From an uncultured Pontibacter sp. (GTDB taxonomy: Bacteria; Bacteroidota; Bacteroidia; Cytophagales; Hymenobacteraceae): a stretch of DNA of 64,000 nt. The position numbers and the translations under genes were made by a program. The stretch covers positions 1,178,001 through 1,242,000 of the forward strand of contig NZ_CANMNI010000002.1 of assembly GCF_947499215.1 (NCBI RefSeq). The letters are read 5' to 3'. Positions 44,686 through 53,294 of the stretch are shown piece by piece. Numbering within the stretch: position 1 is the stretch's first letter; every line of letters starts with the position of its first letter. The notes under the pieces are model-generated. The model was not told the DNA's origin. It worked only from the letters and a program-made list of their open reading frames with translations, and searched no databases.

Positions 44686-45477
44686 ATGGCTGAAAGTAAA
44701 GAAAAGGCTTGGGCAAACCCTGAAAGACACAGTGTTCCGATTAAGAGCATACTTGTAACACAACCGCAGCCTACTACCGATAACTCACCCTACCTCTCTA
44801 TAGCCGAGAAGTACGGCATCAAGGTAGACTTCAGAGCGTTTATTGAGGTGGAGCCTGTTTCTTATAAAGAGTTCCGCAAAGACAAAGTGGATATACTTGC
44901 CCACACGGCTGTTATCTTCACCAGTCGCAACGCAGTAGATCACTTTTTCAGAATTTGCCAAGAGAGTAAGATCGAAATGCCTGCTGATATGAAGTACTTC
45001 TGTATTTCTGACCAGACGGCTTACTACCTGCAGAAATACATCACGCTGCGCAAGCGCAAATTGTTTGTAGGCGAAAAAACGGCAAAGGATCTTTTTGAGG
45101 TGATCAAGAAGCACAAGAACGAGAAGTTTCTGTATCCTTGCTCTAACATCCGCAAAGATGATATTCCAGGGTTTCTGCAAGCCAACAAGATAAAGCACAC
45201 CGAGGCTGTTATCTATAAAACGGTGGCTGCCGACCTATCAGATTTGGACGATGTGACCTATGACTGTATCGCTTTCTTCAGTCCGTCAGGAATTACTTCG
45301 TTGTTTATCAACTTCCCTGACTTTAAGCAGAACAACACACGCATTGCGGCATTCGGCCCAACCACGGCCAAAGCAGTGCGCGATGCCGGTCTGGAGTTGG
45401 ATATAGAGGCACCTATGCCGAATGCGCCGTCTATGACGGGTGCTATTGAGGTGTACATCCAGAACCAGAAAAAATAA
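44686..45477 (+). CDS. hemD: Uroporphyrinogen-III synthase
   Basis: 263 residues from the ATG at 44686; a GTG at 44635 is in frame but less likely. ILVTQPQPTTDNSPY, TAVIFTSRNAVDHFF, SDQTAYYLQKY and FFSPSGITSLF match the two-domain HemD fold, and IAAFGPTTAKAVRDAG is the C-terminal motif. It closes the ring of hydroxymethylbilane to form uroporphyrinogen III in heme synthesis. It is the last gene after lipB, the unknown gene and DUF4271. A terminator follows. Confidence 0.93.
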   Translation: MAESKEKAWANPERHSVPIKSILVTQPQPTTDNSPYLSIAEKYGIKVDFRAFIEVEPVSYKEFRKDKVDILAHTAVIFTSRNAVDHFFRICQESKIEMPADMKYFCISDQTAYYLQKYITLRKRKLFVGEKTAKDLFEVIKKHKNEKFLYPCSNIRKDDIPGFLQANKIKHTEAVIYKTVAADLSDLDDVTYDCIAFFSPSGITSLFINFPDFKQNNTRIAAFGPTTAKAVRDAGLELDIEAPMPNAPSMTGAIEVYIQNQKK

Positions 45478-45509
45478 TATCGCCTTAAAAAGGCAGAGTA
45501 GGAAACACA

Positions 45510-45557
45510 AAAACGCAAAGGCAAGTAGAATCAACCAACTACTTGCTTTTGCGTTTT
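45510..45557 (+). terminator. Intrinsic terminator after hemD (overlaps the porP promoter)
   Basis: 19-base arms AAAACGCAAAGGCAAGTAG / CTACTTGCTTTTGCGTTTT with one G-T pair and a 10-base loop. The right arm contains the TTG -33 box of porP (45549-45551). Confidence 0.88.
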
Positions 45558-45578
45558 ACTGTTTAATATATATATTTG
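45549..45578 (+). promoter_or_regulatory. Promoter of porP/sprF
   Basis: TTG at 45549-45551, 19 bases, TATATTTG at 45571-45578: an exact Bacteroidota promoter with the usual spacing. The start codon is at 45632, so the leader is about 45-50 bases. Confidence 0.75.
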
Positions 45579-45631
45579 GTTCAATTCTGGCTTTAAACCG
45601 TCCAGTGCTTTCTTGCTTTTTGCAGTAGCCT

Positions 45632-46591
45632 ATGAAAAAGATTATACCTGCCGTATTGTTGCTGTTTGTCTGTCACCTCACCACGTGGGCGCAGCAACAG
45701 CCTCAGTTTACCCACTATGGTTTCAATGGCATGTATATCAGTCCGGCCTACGCCGGCATAACCAACCGGCCGGAGGTGCAGTCGATCTACCGCTACCAGT
45801 GGCTTAACTACGATGCCACATTCGACGATGGCGGCTCGCCACGCACGCTACTCTTAACAGCCCACACTCCGGTAAGGCTCCTGAAAGGTGGCTTAGGTAT
45901 AACCCTCGTGCAGGACCAGATCGCTAACACGCGCATTCAGCAGGCGGCCCTTTCATACTCGTTTCATCTTAACATCGGCGAGGGCAAGCTAGGCGTGGGC
46001 GTTCAAGGCAATATTAACAATATCAGAAAGGGAAGTTACCGCGCCATAGACGAGGGTGACCCGAGCGTGCCGTTCAATAGTGCCGATACGAAATACGACA
46101 TGGGTGCCGGGCTCTGGTATGAGTCGGAGCAGTTTTATGCGGGAGCCGGAGTGACCAACCTGCTGCGCTCCAGCTATGAGTTTATAGACGCCGGTAACAC
46201 AGGAAACGGACGTGTGGTGGGCGAAAACCACATCTATGTAACGGGCGGCTACCACTTGCCGCTTACCAACCAACTGGTGGTCACCCCGACCGCCCTCTTG
46301 AAGCACGACAAAGAAACTTTTTCGTTTGATGCGGGCGCCCGTGTCACTTTTGACGAAAAATATTGGGGCGGATTGAATTATCGTCACCAAGAAGCTGTTA
46401 GTGCGCTTGTGGGTATAGCGATGTTGCAGGACAACGCGCTGCGGGTAGGATATGCATTAGACCTCACTACATTTAACAGAGAAGCGAAAGCCCCAACATC
46501 ACATGAAGTGATGGTTTCCTATAGATTACCTGAACCAGTTGTTAGGTTTAGGCCGCCAGTGCGAACCCCTCGCTACAACTTCACTAAATAA
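45632..46591 (+). CDS. PorP/SprF family type IX secretion membrane protein
   Basis: 319 residues. Signal peptide (IIPAVLLLFVCHLTTWAQ), then QPQFTHYGFNGMYISPAYAGI, the start of PorP/SprF proteins, and alternating beta-strands of an outer-membrane barrel with GGYHLPLTNQLVVTP and YALDLTTFN. These proteins bring certain T9SS cargo to the surface or attach the system to the outer membrane. It lies directly before gldK, with its own promoter and a second promoter after it. Whether it is the porP of the core machine or a cargo-specific partner cannot be told from sequence alone. Confidence 0.93.
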   Translation: MKKIIPAVLLLFVCHLTTWAQQQPQFTHYGFNGMYISPAYAGITNRPEVQSIYRYQWLNYDATFDDGGSPRTLLLTAHTPVRLLKGGLGITLVQDQIANTRIQQAALSYSFHLNIGEGKLGVGVQGNINNIRKGSYRAIDEGDPSVPFNSADTKYDMGAGLWYESEQFYAGAGVTNLLRSSYEFIDAGNTGNGRVVGENHIYVTGGYHLPLTNQLVVTPTALLKHDKETFSFDAGARVTFDEKYWGGLNYRHQEAVSALVGIAMLQDNALRVGYALDLTTFNREAKAPTSHEVMVSYRLPEPVVRFRPPVRTPRYNFTK

Positions 46592-46726
46592 ATTTTTTTA
46601 GTATTGTATTTATCGCTGAAAAGCTGTATTCTTGAAAAAATACACTTAAAATAATGTCGATATGGTATAATAATCTTGATATTGTACCGTTCAAAAATTA
46701 TTAATAAGGCACTTATTTAATTGTTT

Positions 46727-46756
46727 TTGTTTTATTTCTAAATCTCAATATATTTG
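46727..46756 (+). promoter_or_regulatory. Promoter of the gldKLMN operon
   Basis: TTG at 46727-46729, 19 bases, TATATTTG at 46749-46756: exact consensus and spacing. The leader to the ATG at 46817 is about 55 bases. The 225 bases between porP and gldK are otherwise A/T-rich and hold no gene. Confidence 0.75.
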
Positions 46757-46816
46757 CTACACCAGAAATAGTGGGCATAAATCATTGCTAAAAAATTTAC
46801 TTTTTCCAAAGTCATC

Positions 46817-47836
46817 ATGAACAAACTATTAAAGCTGTCTTCCTTCGCTTTGGCGGTGGTACTGCTTGCGAGTTGTGGGTTGAGAAGAGGTCCTCAGGGC
46901 GACCTCGTAGGCGCACAGGATCGACCAGACTACAATCCACAAGCTGTACCTTACGGCATGGTAGCCTGCCCGGGCGGTACTTTCCACATGGGTCAGGCTG
47001 ATCAGGACATTGCGGCAACTATGGCCAACCTGAACAAGCAGGTAACAATAGGCGGCTTCTACATGGATGAAACCGAGATCACAAACAACGAATACCGTCA
47101 GTTCATCGAAGTGATGGTTAATGACTCGATCGATGTGCTTGGAGAGGACTTTGTAATGACAAGTCTATACCCTGACACCACGGTGTGGGTGCGCGACTTT
47201 ACCTACCACATGGGTGACCCACTCATGGAGTACTACTTCTCTCACCCGGCGTTTGACGAGTATCCGGTTGTGGGAGTTAACTGGTTTGCAGCCAAGTACT
47301 TCTCTGACTGGAGAACCAAGCATAAAAACCAAGCAAATGCCGATAACGGTATGGCGCCAATGCCAAAATTCCGTCTGCCATCTGAGGCGGAGTGGGAATA
47401 TGCGGCAAGAGGCGGTCGCGATGTGTCTACCTACCCTTGGGGCGGCCCTTACCTGCGTAACGCAAAAGGCTGTCTGCTGGCTAACTTTAAGCCGGGCCGT
47501 GGCGACTACTACAGCGACGGATTTACTTACACTGCTCCTGTAGCCCAGTTCTTCCCGAACGACTATGGCCTGTACGATATGGCCGGTAACGTGGCTGAGT
47601 GGTGCGAAGATGCTTACGCTGACGCTACTGTTCCAATTACTTGGGACTTGAACCCTGTATACTATGATGATAATGAGCCTCGCAAAGTTGTAAGAGGCGG
47701 CTCTTGGAAAGATATTGCATATTTCCTTGAGACTGGTACCCGTAACTTCGAATATCAGGACTCAGCCCGATCTTATGTCGGCTTCCGTAATGCCATGATC
47801 TATCTTGGCCGTTCTTCAGGAAGAGAATTCAGATAA
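46817..47836 (+). CDS. gldK: Gliding motility lipoprotein GldK
   Basis: 339 residues. Lipobox LASC (Cys 20). A formylglycine-generating-enzyme (SUMF1) fold follows: CPGGTFHMGQ, YMDETEITNNEYRQF, FRLPSEAEWEYAARGG, YDMAGNVAEWCEDA and VVRGGSWKD, and the end GFRNAM. GldK lacks the sulfatase-modifying role and forms, with GldN, a ring under the outer membrane of the type IX secretion system. First gene of gldKLMN, behind its own promoter. Confidence 0.95.
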   Translation: MNKLLKLSSFALAVVLLASCGLRRGPQGDLVGAQDRPDYNPQAVPYGMVACPGGTFHMGQADQDIAATMANLNKQVTIGGFYMDETEITNNEYRQFIEVMVNDSIDVLGEDFVMTSLYPDTTVWVRDFTYHMGDPLMEYYFSHPAFDEYPVVGVNWFAAKYFSDWRTKHKNQANADNGMAPMPKFRLPSEAEWEYAARGGRDVSTYPWGGPYLRNAKGCLLANFKPGRGDYYSDGFTYTAPVAQFFPNDYGLYDMAGNVAEWCEDAYADATVPITWDLNPVYYDDNEPRKVVRGGSWKDIAYFLETGTRNFEYQDSARSYVGFRNAMIYLGRSSGREFR

Positions 47837-47906
47837 TTAGAAGCATCCCCATTTAAAAAATCTATAAATAATACCCAATCGTTCACAATTAATTTTTGAA
47901 AACAAA

Positions 47907-48704
47907 ATGAGCAAAGCTAGAGGTCGCAGTTTCTTGTACGACGTGTTGATGCCCAAAGTGTATGGTCTTGGTGCCGCAGTCGTAATTATTGGTGCATTGT
48001 TTAAAATTCAGCACTGGCCAGGTGCCGATATAATGCTGATCGTTGGTCTCGGTACAGAAGCCGTGATCTTTGCGCTAAGTGCATTCCAGCCACAACCGCA
48101 TGATCCAGATTGGGCAAAAGTATATCCTCAGCTTGCTGATGACTATGCCGGAGACGCTCTTATTCCTGCAACAGCTTCAAATAACACGTCAGTTACTAAA
48201 GAGCTTGACAAAATGATGCGTGATGCTGATATCACGCCTGATACCATCAACACACTTGGTCTTGGTCTGAACAGACTGAGCGAGACTGCTGCGCAGATGG
48301 CTGATTTGAGCCAAGCTACTGCTGCAACAAATGAGTACGGCCTGCGCGTGCAAGCTGCCGGTGACCAGCTTGGTCGCATCACGGAAGCCTATGCTACAAC
48401 AGCAGATGCACTTTCTAAAATGGCAGGTGCTACAACAGATGCACAGGAGTACCACAACCAAGTGCAGAGCATGACAAGAAACTTAGGTGCTTTGAACGCT
48501 GTTTATGAAATGGAGCTTCAGGATGCCAACAACCACCTGAAAGCAATGAACAAGTTCTACGGCAACTTGAGCATGGCCATGGAAAACCTGACTGATGCCA
48601 GCAAAGACACAGAGCAGTTCAAGCAGGAAGTTTCTAAGTTGACGCATAACCTACACTCACTGAACACAGTGTATGGTAACATGCTGACAGCCATGAAAGG
48701 TTAA
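47907..48704 (+). CDS. gldL: Gliding motility motor protein GldL
   Basis: 265 residues. Two membrane segments near the N-terminus (about 18-34 and 41-60): VYGLGAAVVIIGALF, then IQHWPGADIMLIVGLG and TEAVIFALSAFQP. Glu 51 in the second segment corresponds to the acidic residue needed for proton flow in other GldL proteins. The rest is a long cytoplasmic coiled-coil region. GldL forms a pentamer around a GldM dimer and turns proton flow into rotation. Confidence 0.95.
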   Translation: MSKARGRSFLYDVLMPKVYGLGAAVVIIGALFKIQHWPGADIMLIVGLGTEAVIFALSAFQPQPHDPDWAKVYPQLADDYAGDALIPATASNNTSVTKELDKMMRDADITPDTINTLGLGLNRLSETAAQMADLSQATAATNEYGLRVQAAGDQLGRITEAYATTADALSKMAGATTDAQEYHNQVQSMTRNLGALNAVYEMELQDANNHLKAMNKFYGNLSMAMENLTDASKDTEQFKQEVSKLTHNLHSLNTVYGNMLTAMKG

Positions 48705-48755
48705 TTCCGACGCATTCCTAAATCAACAAGAAAACAACAGTAATTTAAGTATAAA

Positions 48756-50354
48756 ATGGCTGGAGGAAAAGAGACACCACGGCAGAAGATGATCGGTATG
48801 ATGTACTTAGTACTGACCGCACTTCTCGCCCTGCAAGTGAACTCTGCTATCCTGTTAAAGTTCCAGTTTATCGATGAAAGTCTTAAGGACGTAAACGATA
48901 AGACAATAACAGATAACAGCGGAGTTGTAACTAATATTAAATCAAAGGTCAGCGAAGGCGGTAACCGAGACAAAGACAAAGTTGTACTCGAGAGCGCTAA
49001 TGCTGTAAGACAACAGACCTCTGAACTGGTCAACTTTATTCGTAGTACCCGTGACATGCTCGTACAAAAAGCTGGCGGTATGAATGAAGATGGAACAGGA
49101 TACGCAAATCCAAGTGCAGAGGATTTAGTTGCCATCAACATGATTGGACCTGCAAGCGCTAAAAATGGCGCTGCTTATGACTTAGAGCAACGGTTGAACA
49201 ACTATGCGAAGTTCATGAAGCAGTACAACCCGAACATGCCGGAAGTACTGGCTCGTGATGGAAAGACTGACCCAATGGCATCTAAGGACCGTAGCCAGCG
49301 CAACAAAGACTTTGCGCAGCTGAACTTCGAAGCGACTCCACTGGTAGCTGCACTGGCTACGCTTTCTCAGAAAGAAGCGGAAGTTTTGAAGTACGAAGCT
49401 GATGCCCTGCAGAACCTTGCGCAGAGAGTTGGTGCTGACATCATCAAGTTTGAGAAAATCTTCGCGATGGCACGTGCTGAGTCTAAGACGGTAGCTGCCG
49501 GTACAAAGTATAGAGCAGAAATGTTCATTGCAGCTTCTTCAGATGCCATAACACCAACTATGACTTATAATGGTAAGCCTCTAAATGTAGTAGATGGTAA
49601 AGGTATAGTAGAATTTACAGCTGCTGCCTCTAACTATGATGCAGACGGTAACTCAAAGCAGACTTGGAAAGGTCAGGTTATCATCGATAAAAATGGTGAA
49701 AAAGAGGTTCTGCCTGTTGAAGAAACCTACATTGTCGCGAAGCCAGTTATTCAGGTACAGTCAGCTTCCGTTCAAGCACTTTATTTCCAGTGCGCTAACG
49801 AACTGAACGTACAAGTACCAGCTCTTGGTGCGGTTTACGACCCTAGTTTCTCTGCAGCAGGTGGTTCTGCCATCAAAGGTGCTAAGAAAGGACAGGTTAC
49901 AATTATCCCGAACTCTACCGAGGTGAAACTCAACGTGAGCAGCGGTGGCAATGCAATTGGTACTGAGACTTTCAAAGTACGTCCGATTCCTCGTCCATCT
50001 CTTGCTACACTGGTAAATGGCAAGCCTGTTGATCAGAAGCGTGGTATCCCAGCTCAGTCTATCAGAGCGGTAGAGATACAAGCGATTCCTGAAGAAGGTT
50101 TCAAACAATTTTTGCCTAACGAAGCGCGTTACAGAGTAACAAAGTGGAGAGCATTCTTGGTAAGAGGTTCGCAGCCAGTAGATCAGGCAGAATTCTCAAG
50201 CCCTAAAGGTGACTTAAGCAGATTCGCGGCCAAAGCTGGAAAAGGTGACAGAGTAACAATCGAGGTAATGGAAGTAAAGCGTCTTAATTACCAAGGAAAC
50301 CCAGTGTCGGCAAATGCTGCAGGCGACGGTATCTTCACAATACCACTTAACTAA
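48756..50354 (+). CDS. gldM: Gliding motility motor protein GldM
   Basis: 532 residues. One N-terminal membrane segment (MIGMMYLVLTALLALQVNSAILL), then a long periplasmic chain of several beta domains. N-terminal MAGGKETPRQKMIGMMYLVL is a family hallmark. GldM joins the GldL motor to the GldK-GldN ring. Third gene of gldKLMN. Confidence 0.96.
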   Translation: MAGGKETPRQKMIGMMYLVLTALLALQVNSAILLKFQFIDESLKDVNDKTITDNSGVVTNIKSKVSEGGNRDKDKVVLESANAVRQQTSELVNFIRSTRDMLVQKAGGMNEDGTGYANPSAEDLVAINMIGPASAKNGAAYDLEQRLNNYAKFMKQYNPNMPEVLARDGKTDPMASKDRSQRNKDFAQLNFEATPLVAALATLSQKEAEVLKYEADALQNLAQRVGADIIKFEKIFAMARAESKTVAAGTKYRAEMFIAASSDAITPTMTYNGKPLNVVDGKGIVEFTAAASNYDADGNSKQTWKGQVIIDKNGEKEVLPVEETYIVAKPVIQVQSASVQALYFQCANELNVQVPALGAVYDPSFSAAGGSAIKGAKKGQVTIIPNSTEVKLNVSSGGNAIGTETFKVRPIPRPSLATLVNGKPVDQKRGIPAQSIRAVEIQAIPEEGFKQFLPNEARYRVTKWRAFLVRGSQPVDQAEFSSPKGDLSRFAAKAGKGDRVTIEVMEVKRLNYQGNPVSANAAGDGIFTIPLN

Positions 50355-50378
50355 CAAGATTAGAAGCTTACAAGGAGT

Positions 50379-51236
50379 ATGAAACTAATAAAAGCAATAG
50401 GTGTAGCAGCGGGTATATTGTTCTCTTTCGGGGCAGTGGCTCAGCAAGTGTCTACCACGCAGTCAAGCAATCCATCAGCCAGACCTATTCCAGAGTCAGA
50501 CGTTCTGTTCAAGAAAACAGTATGGCGTAAAATTGATTTGCGCGAAAAGCAAAACAGACCACTGTTTTCTGAAAACAGAGAAATCACCAAAATTTTGATC
50601 GAAGCTGTCAAAAGCGGCGAGTTGGTGGCTTACAAAACAGACTCAGTAAATGTGCCATTAAGCAGAGAAGAATTCCTTGAAAACATGACCGCCAAAGATA
50701 TGGGCGGTGGGTTGACAGAAGAGGAAATCGCGGCTGGTTTTGGTCAGGAAGAGGAAGAAGAGGATGCTTGGGGTGCTGCCCTAGGTGCAGAAGCTACCCA
50801 AGATGCTGCTCCTGTAAGCAACGAATACTTTGCAAAGCAGCTATACCTGCTAGAGTTGAAAGAGAACGTAGTTTTCGATAAGAAGCGCTCTCGTATGTAC
50901 CATGACATCCAGACAATCAGCATTAAAGTACCATCAACGCTTAATCCACTGGGTTTTGAGCAGACGGTAGGAAGCTTTAAAATGAGTGATTTGGTGAAGG
51001 TTTTCAGAAACAATCCTGAAACTGCCATCTGGTACAACGCTCAGAACGATGCACAGCACAAAAACTTGGCTGATGCGTTCGATCTGTGGCTGTTCAGCTC
51101 TTACATCACAAAGATCTCTAACCCGGGCGACAGAGCATTGGGCGATATTTACGGTGGTGGCAAGAAAGGCCTTTTGGCTGCGCAAGATGCACTGGAAGCA
51201 CTCATCGAATATGAGTATAGCTTGTGGAGCTACTAA
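50379..51236 (+). CDS. gldN: Gliding motility protein GldN
   Basis: 285 residues. Signal peptide (IKAIGVAAGILFSFGAVAQ), PIPESDVLFKKTVWRKIDLREKQN near the mature N-terminus and the Glu-rich stretch EEEEEDAWG in the middle, then YEYSLWSY at the end. All fit GldN/PorN, a periplasmic ring part bound to GldK. Last gene of the operon. Confidence 0.95.
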   Translation: MKLIKAIGVAAGILFSFGAVAQQVSTTQSSNPSARPIPESDVLFKKTVWRKIDLREKQNRPLFSENREITKILIEAVKSGELVAYKTDSVNVPLSREEFLENMTAKDMGGGLTEEEIAAGFGQEEEEEDAWGAALGAEATQDAAPVSNEYFAKQLYLLELKENVVFDKKRSRMYHDIQTISIKVPSTLNPLGFEQTVGSFKMSDLVKVFRNNPETAIWYNAQNDAQHKNLADAFDLWLFSSYITKISNPGDRALGDIYGGGKKGLLAAQDALEALIEYEYSLWSY

Positions 51237-51253
51237 TTGTAAGACAATCATAG

Positions 51254-51286
51254 AAAAGGGAGATCTGAAAAGATCTCCCTTTTTTT
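51254..51286 (+). terminator. Intrinsic terminator after gldN
   Basis: Stem AAAAGGGAGATCT / AGATCTCCCTTTT, loop GAAA, T run. It could also serve uvrC on the other strand. Confidence 0.93.
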
Positions 51287-51464
51287 ATTCCAATAGGTTA
51301 TGAATACCAACGAAGAATCAGTTTAGTTAAAGTTAGAAGAATGGCAAAATCAGCATAGAGCAATCCTTGGATGAAACTAACGCAAAAAGTAATGTAGCAG
51401 GAAAGTGGCTAAGCTTAAGGGAGAAATTTTTAGAGCAACAAAAAGTAACAAATAGATAGCCGAA

Positions 51465-53282
51465 CTAAGCAAGACCTTCTGAACCATGAAAATGGTCGTA
51501 AAGTATCTGCGCTTTACGCTGGCCTACTTCAGCGGTAAGTTCCACCAAAGTCAGTTCTTTTAACTTCTTTACTGATCTGAATTTCTGCAGCAGCGCATCA
51601 GCTGTAGTAGGGCCTATACCTTTTACTTCTGTCAGTTCAGTTTTCAAAGTGCCCGCATCGCGGCGGGAACGGTGGAAAGTGATGGCAAAACGGTGCGCTT
51701 CGTTGCGCAGACGCTGTATCAACATTAGCGACTCTGACTTCTTGTCGATATATAGCGGTAGTTTGTCTCCCGGATAAAAAATCTCTTCCAGACGCTTGGC
51801 TATACCTACGATCGCAATCTTTCCCCAAAGGTCAAGATCTTTGAGCGCCTTGACTGCAAAACTCAATTGCCCCTTACCCCCATCAATAATGATCAATTGC
51901 GGCAACGGCTGATTCTCTTCTATAAGCCTTTTATAGCGACGTGTTACCACCTCATACATGGACTCAAAGTCATTGGGGCCAACAACGGACTTGATATGAA
52001 AATGTCGGTAATCCTTTTTGCTAGGTTTGCCATTTTTGAAACAAACCATCGAGGCAACCGGATTATCACCCTGAAAGTTGGAATTGTCAAAGCATTCGAT
52101 CTGACGAGGCAACTCGGTAAGGCGCAGATCCTTCTTCATGGTTTCCAATACTCGGATCTCTCGCTGCTCACTAAGACCCTTGTTCTGCTCTTGCCTGCCC
52201 TCGCGCTCTTTGCGCAGGTATAGGGCATTCTTGAGCGAAAGATTCAACAGCTTGCGCTTATCCCCTATCTGTGGCTGGGTCACGGTAATGTTATCAAGCG
52301 GAAGCGAGAGTTCGATGTTGGTGATGATCTCACGGGAAGTACTTTCAAACTCATGGCGCAGTTGTACGATCACAGAAGCCAGCAAGTCCTCATCCGACTC
52401 ATCCAGCTTTTTGTGCAGTTCCAGAGACTGCGTCTGGATGATAGAGCCATTCATTACTTTTAAGTAGTTCACAAATGCACACTTCTCATTGGATGAAATG
52501 GTAAAGACATCAATGTTTGATAGCGTGTTGCTGACAACAGTGGACTTGGCCTGATAGTCTTCGAGCATATCCAGCTTCTGTTTATACTGATGTGCTACTT
52601 CAAACTGATACTCGGCAGCAGCCGTGGCCATTCGTTCTTTAAAATAAGTCTTAGCTATGGATAAGTTTCCCGAAAGGATACTCTTGATCTGGGCAATGTA
52701 TTGGTTGTAAGTAGTCTCATCTACTAAATCCTCACAAGGACCTTTGCAATTACCAATGTGATATTCCAGACATACCTTAAACTTACCAGCGGCTATATTC
52801 TCAGGGGATAAGTTATAGGTACAGGTGCGCAGGGGGTATAGCGTCCGGATCAGGTCCAACACGATGTGCATGGTAGTACCGCTCGGGTAAGGGCCGAAGT
52901 AGCGGGAGCCGTCGTTTATCTTGTTGCGCGTGCTGATCACCCTTGGGAAGCGCTCATTCACGATACAAATGTAAGGATAGGTCTTCCCATCCTTCAGCAG
53001 GATGTTATACTTAGGCTGGTATTGTTTGATCAGGTTGTTTTCCAGCAGAAAGGCATCGGCTTCGGTATCCACAATAGTGAACTCGATGTCCTTGATCTTG
53101 GAGATCAGTTTAAGCGTCTTTTTGTTATGCTGGGCAGAGCGATTGAAATAGGAGCTAACACGCTTCCTTATGTCAATCGCCTTGCCTACATAGATGATGC
53201 CTTCATCATCAAAAAACTTATAAATGCCCGGTTTATGTGGTAAATGGGAAATCTTCTCCCGCAACTTCTCGTTTGCAGCCAT
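51465..53282 (-). CDS. uvrC: Excinuclease ABC subunit C
   Basis: 605 residues. N-terminal GIY-YIG nuclease (GIYKFFDDEGIIYVGKA), a UVR motif near 200, the RNase-H-like second nuclease (IECFDNSNFQG, VCFKNGKPSKKDYRHF), and a helix-hairpin-helix end (VKGIGPTTADALLQKFRSV). It makes both incisions in nucleotide excision repair with UvrA and UvrB. It is the last gene after sprE and pbp1A, 12 bases behind pbp1A. Confidence 0.96.
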   Translation of the reverse strand: MAANEKLREKISHLPHKPGIYKFFDDEGIIYVGKAIDIRKRVSSYFNRSAQHNKKTLKLISKIKDIEFTIVDTEADAFLLENNLIKQYQPKYNILLKDGKTYPYICIVNERFPRVISTRNKINDGSRYFGPYPSGTTMHIVLDLIRTLYPLRTCTYNLSPENIAAGKFKVCLEYHIGNCKGPCEDLVDETTYNQYIAQIKSILSGNLSIAKTYFKERMATAAAEYQFEVAHQYKQKLDMLEDYQAKSTVVSNTLSNIDVFTISSNEKCAFVNYLKVMNGSIIQTQSLELHKKLDESDEDLLASVIVQLRHEFESTSREIITNIELSLPLDNITVTQPQIGDKRKLLNLSLKNALYLRKEREGRQEQNKGLSEQREIRVLETMKKDLRLTELPRQIECFDNSNFQGDNPVASMVCFKNGKPSKKDYRHFHIKSVVGPNDFESMYEVVTRRYKRLIEENQPLPQLIIIDGGKGQLSFAVKALKDLDLWGKIAIVGIAKRLEEIFYPGDKLPLYIDKKSESLMLIQRLRNEAHRFAITFHRSRRDAGTLKTELTEVKGIGPTTADALLQKFRSVKKLKELTLVELTAEVGQRKAQILYDHFHGSEGLA

Positions 53283-53294
53283 GCTTAATTTTCA

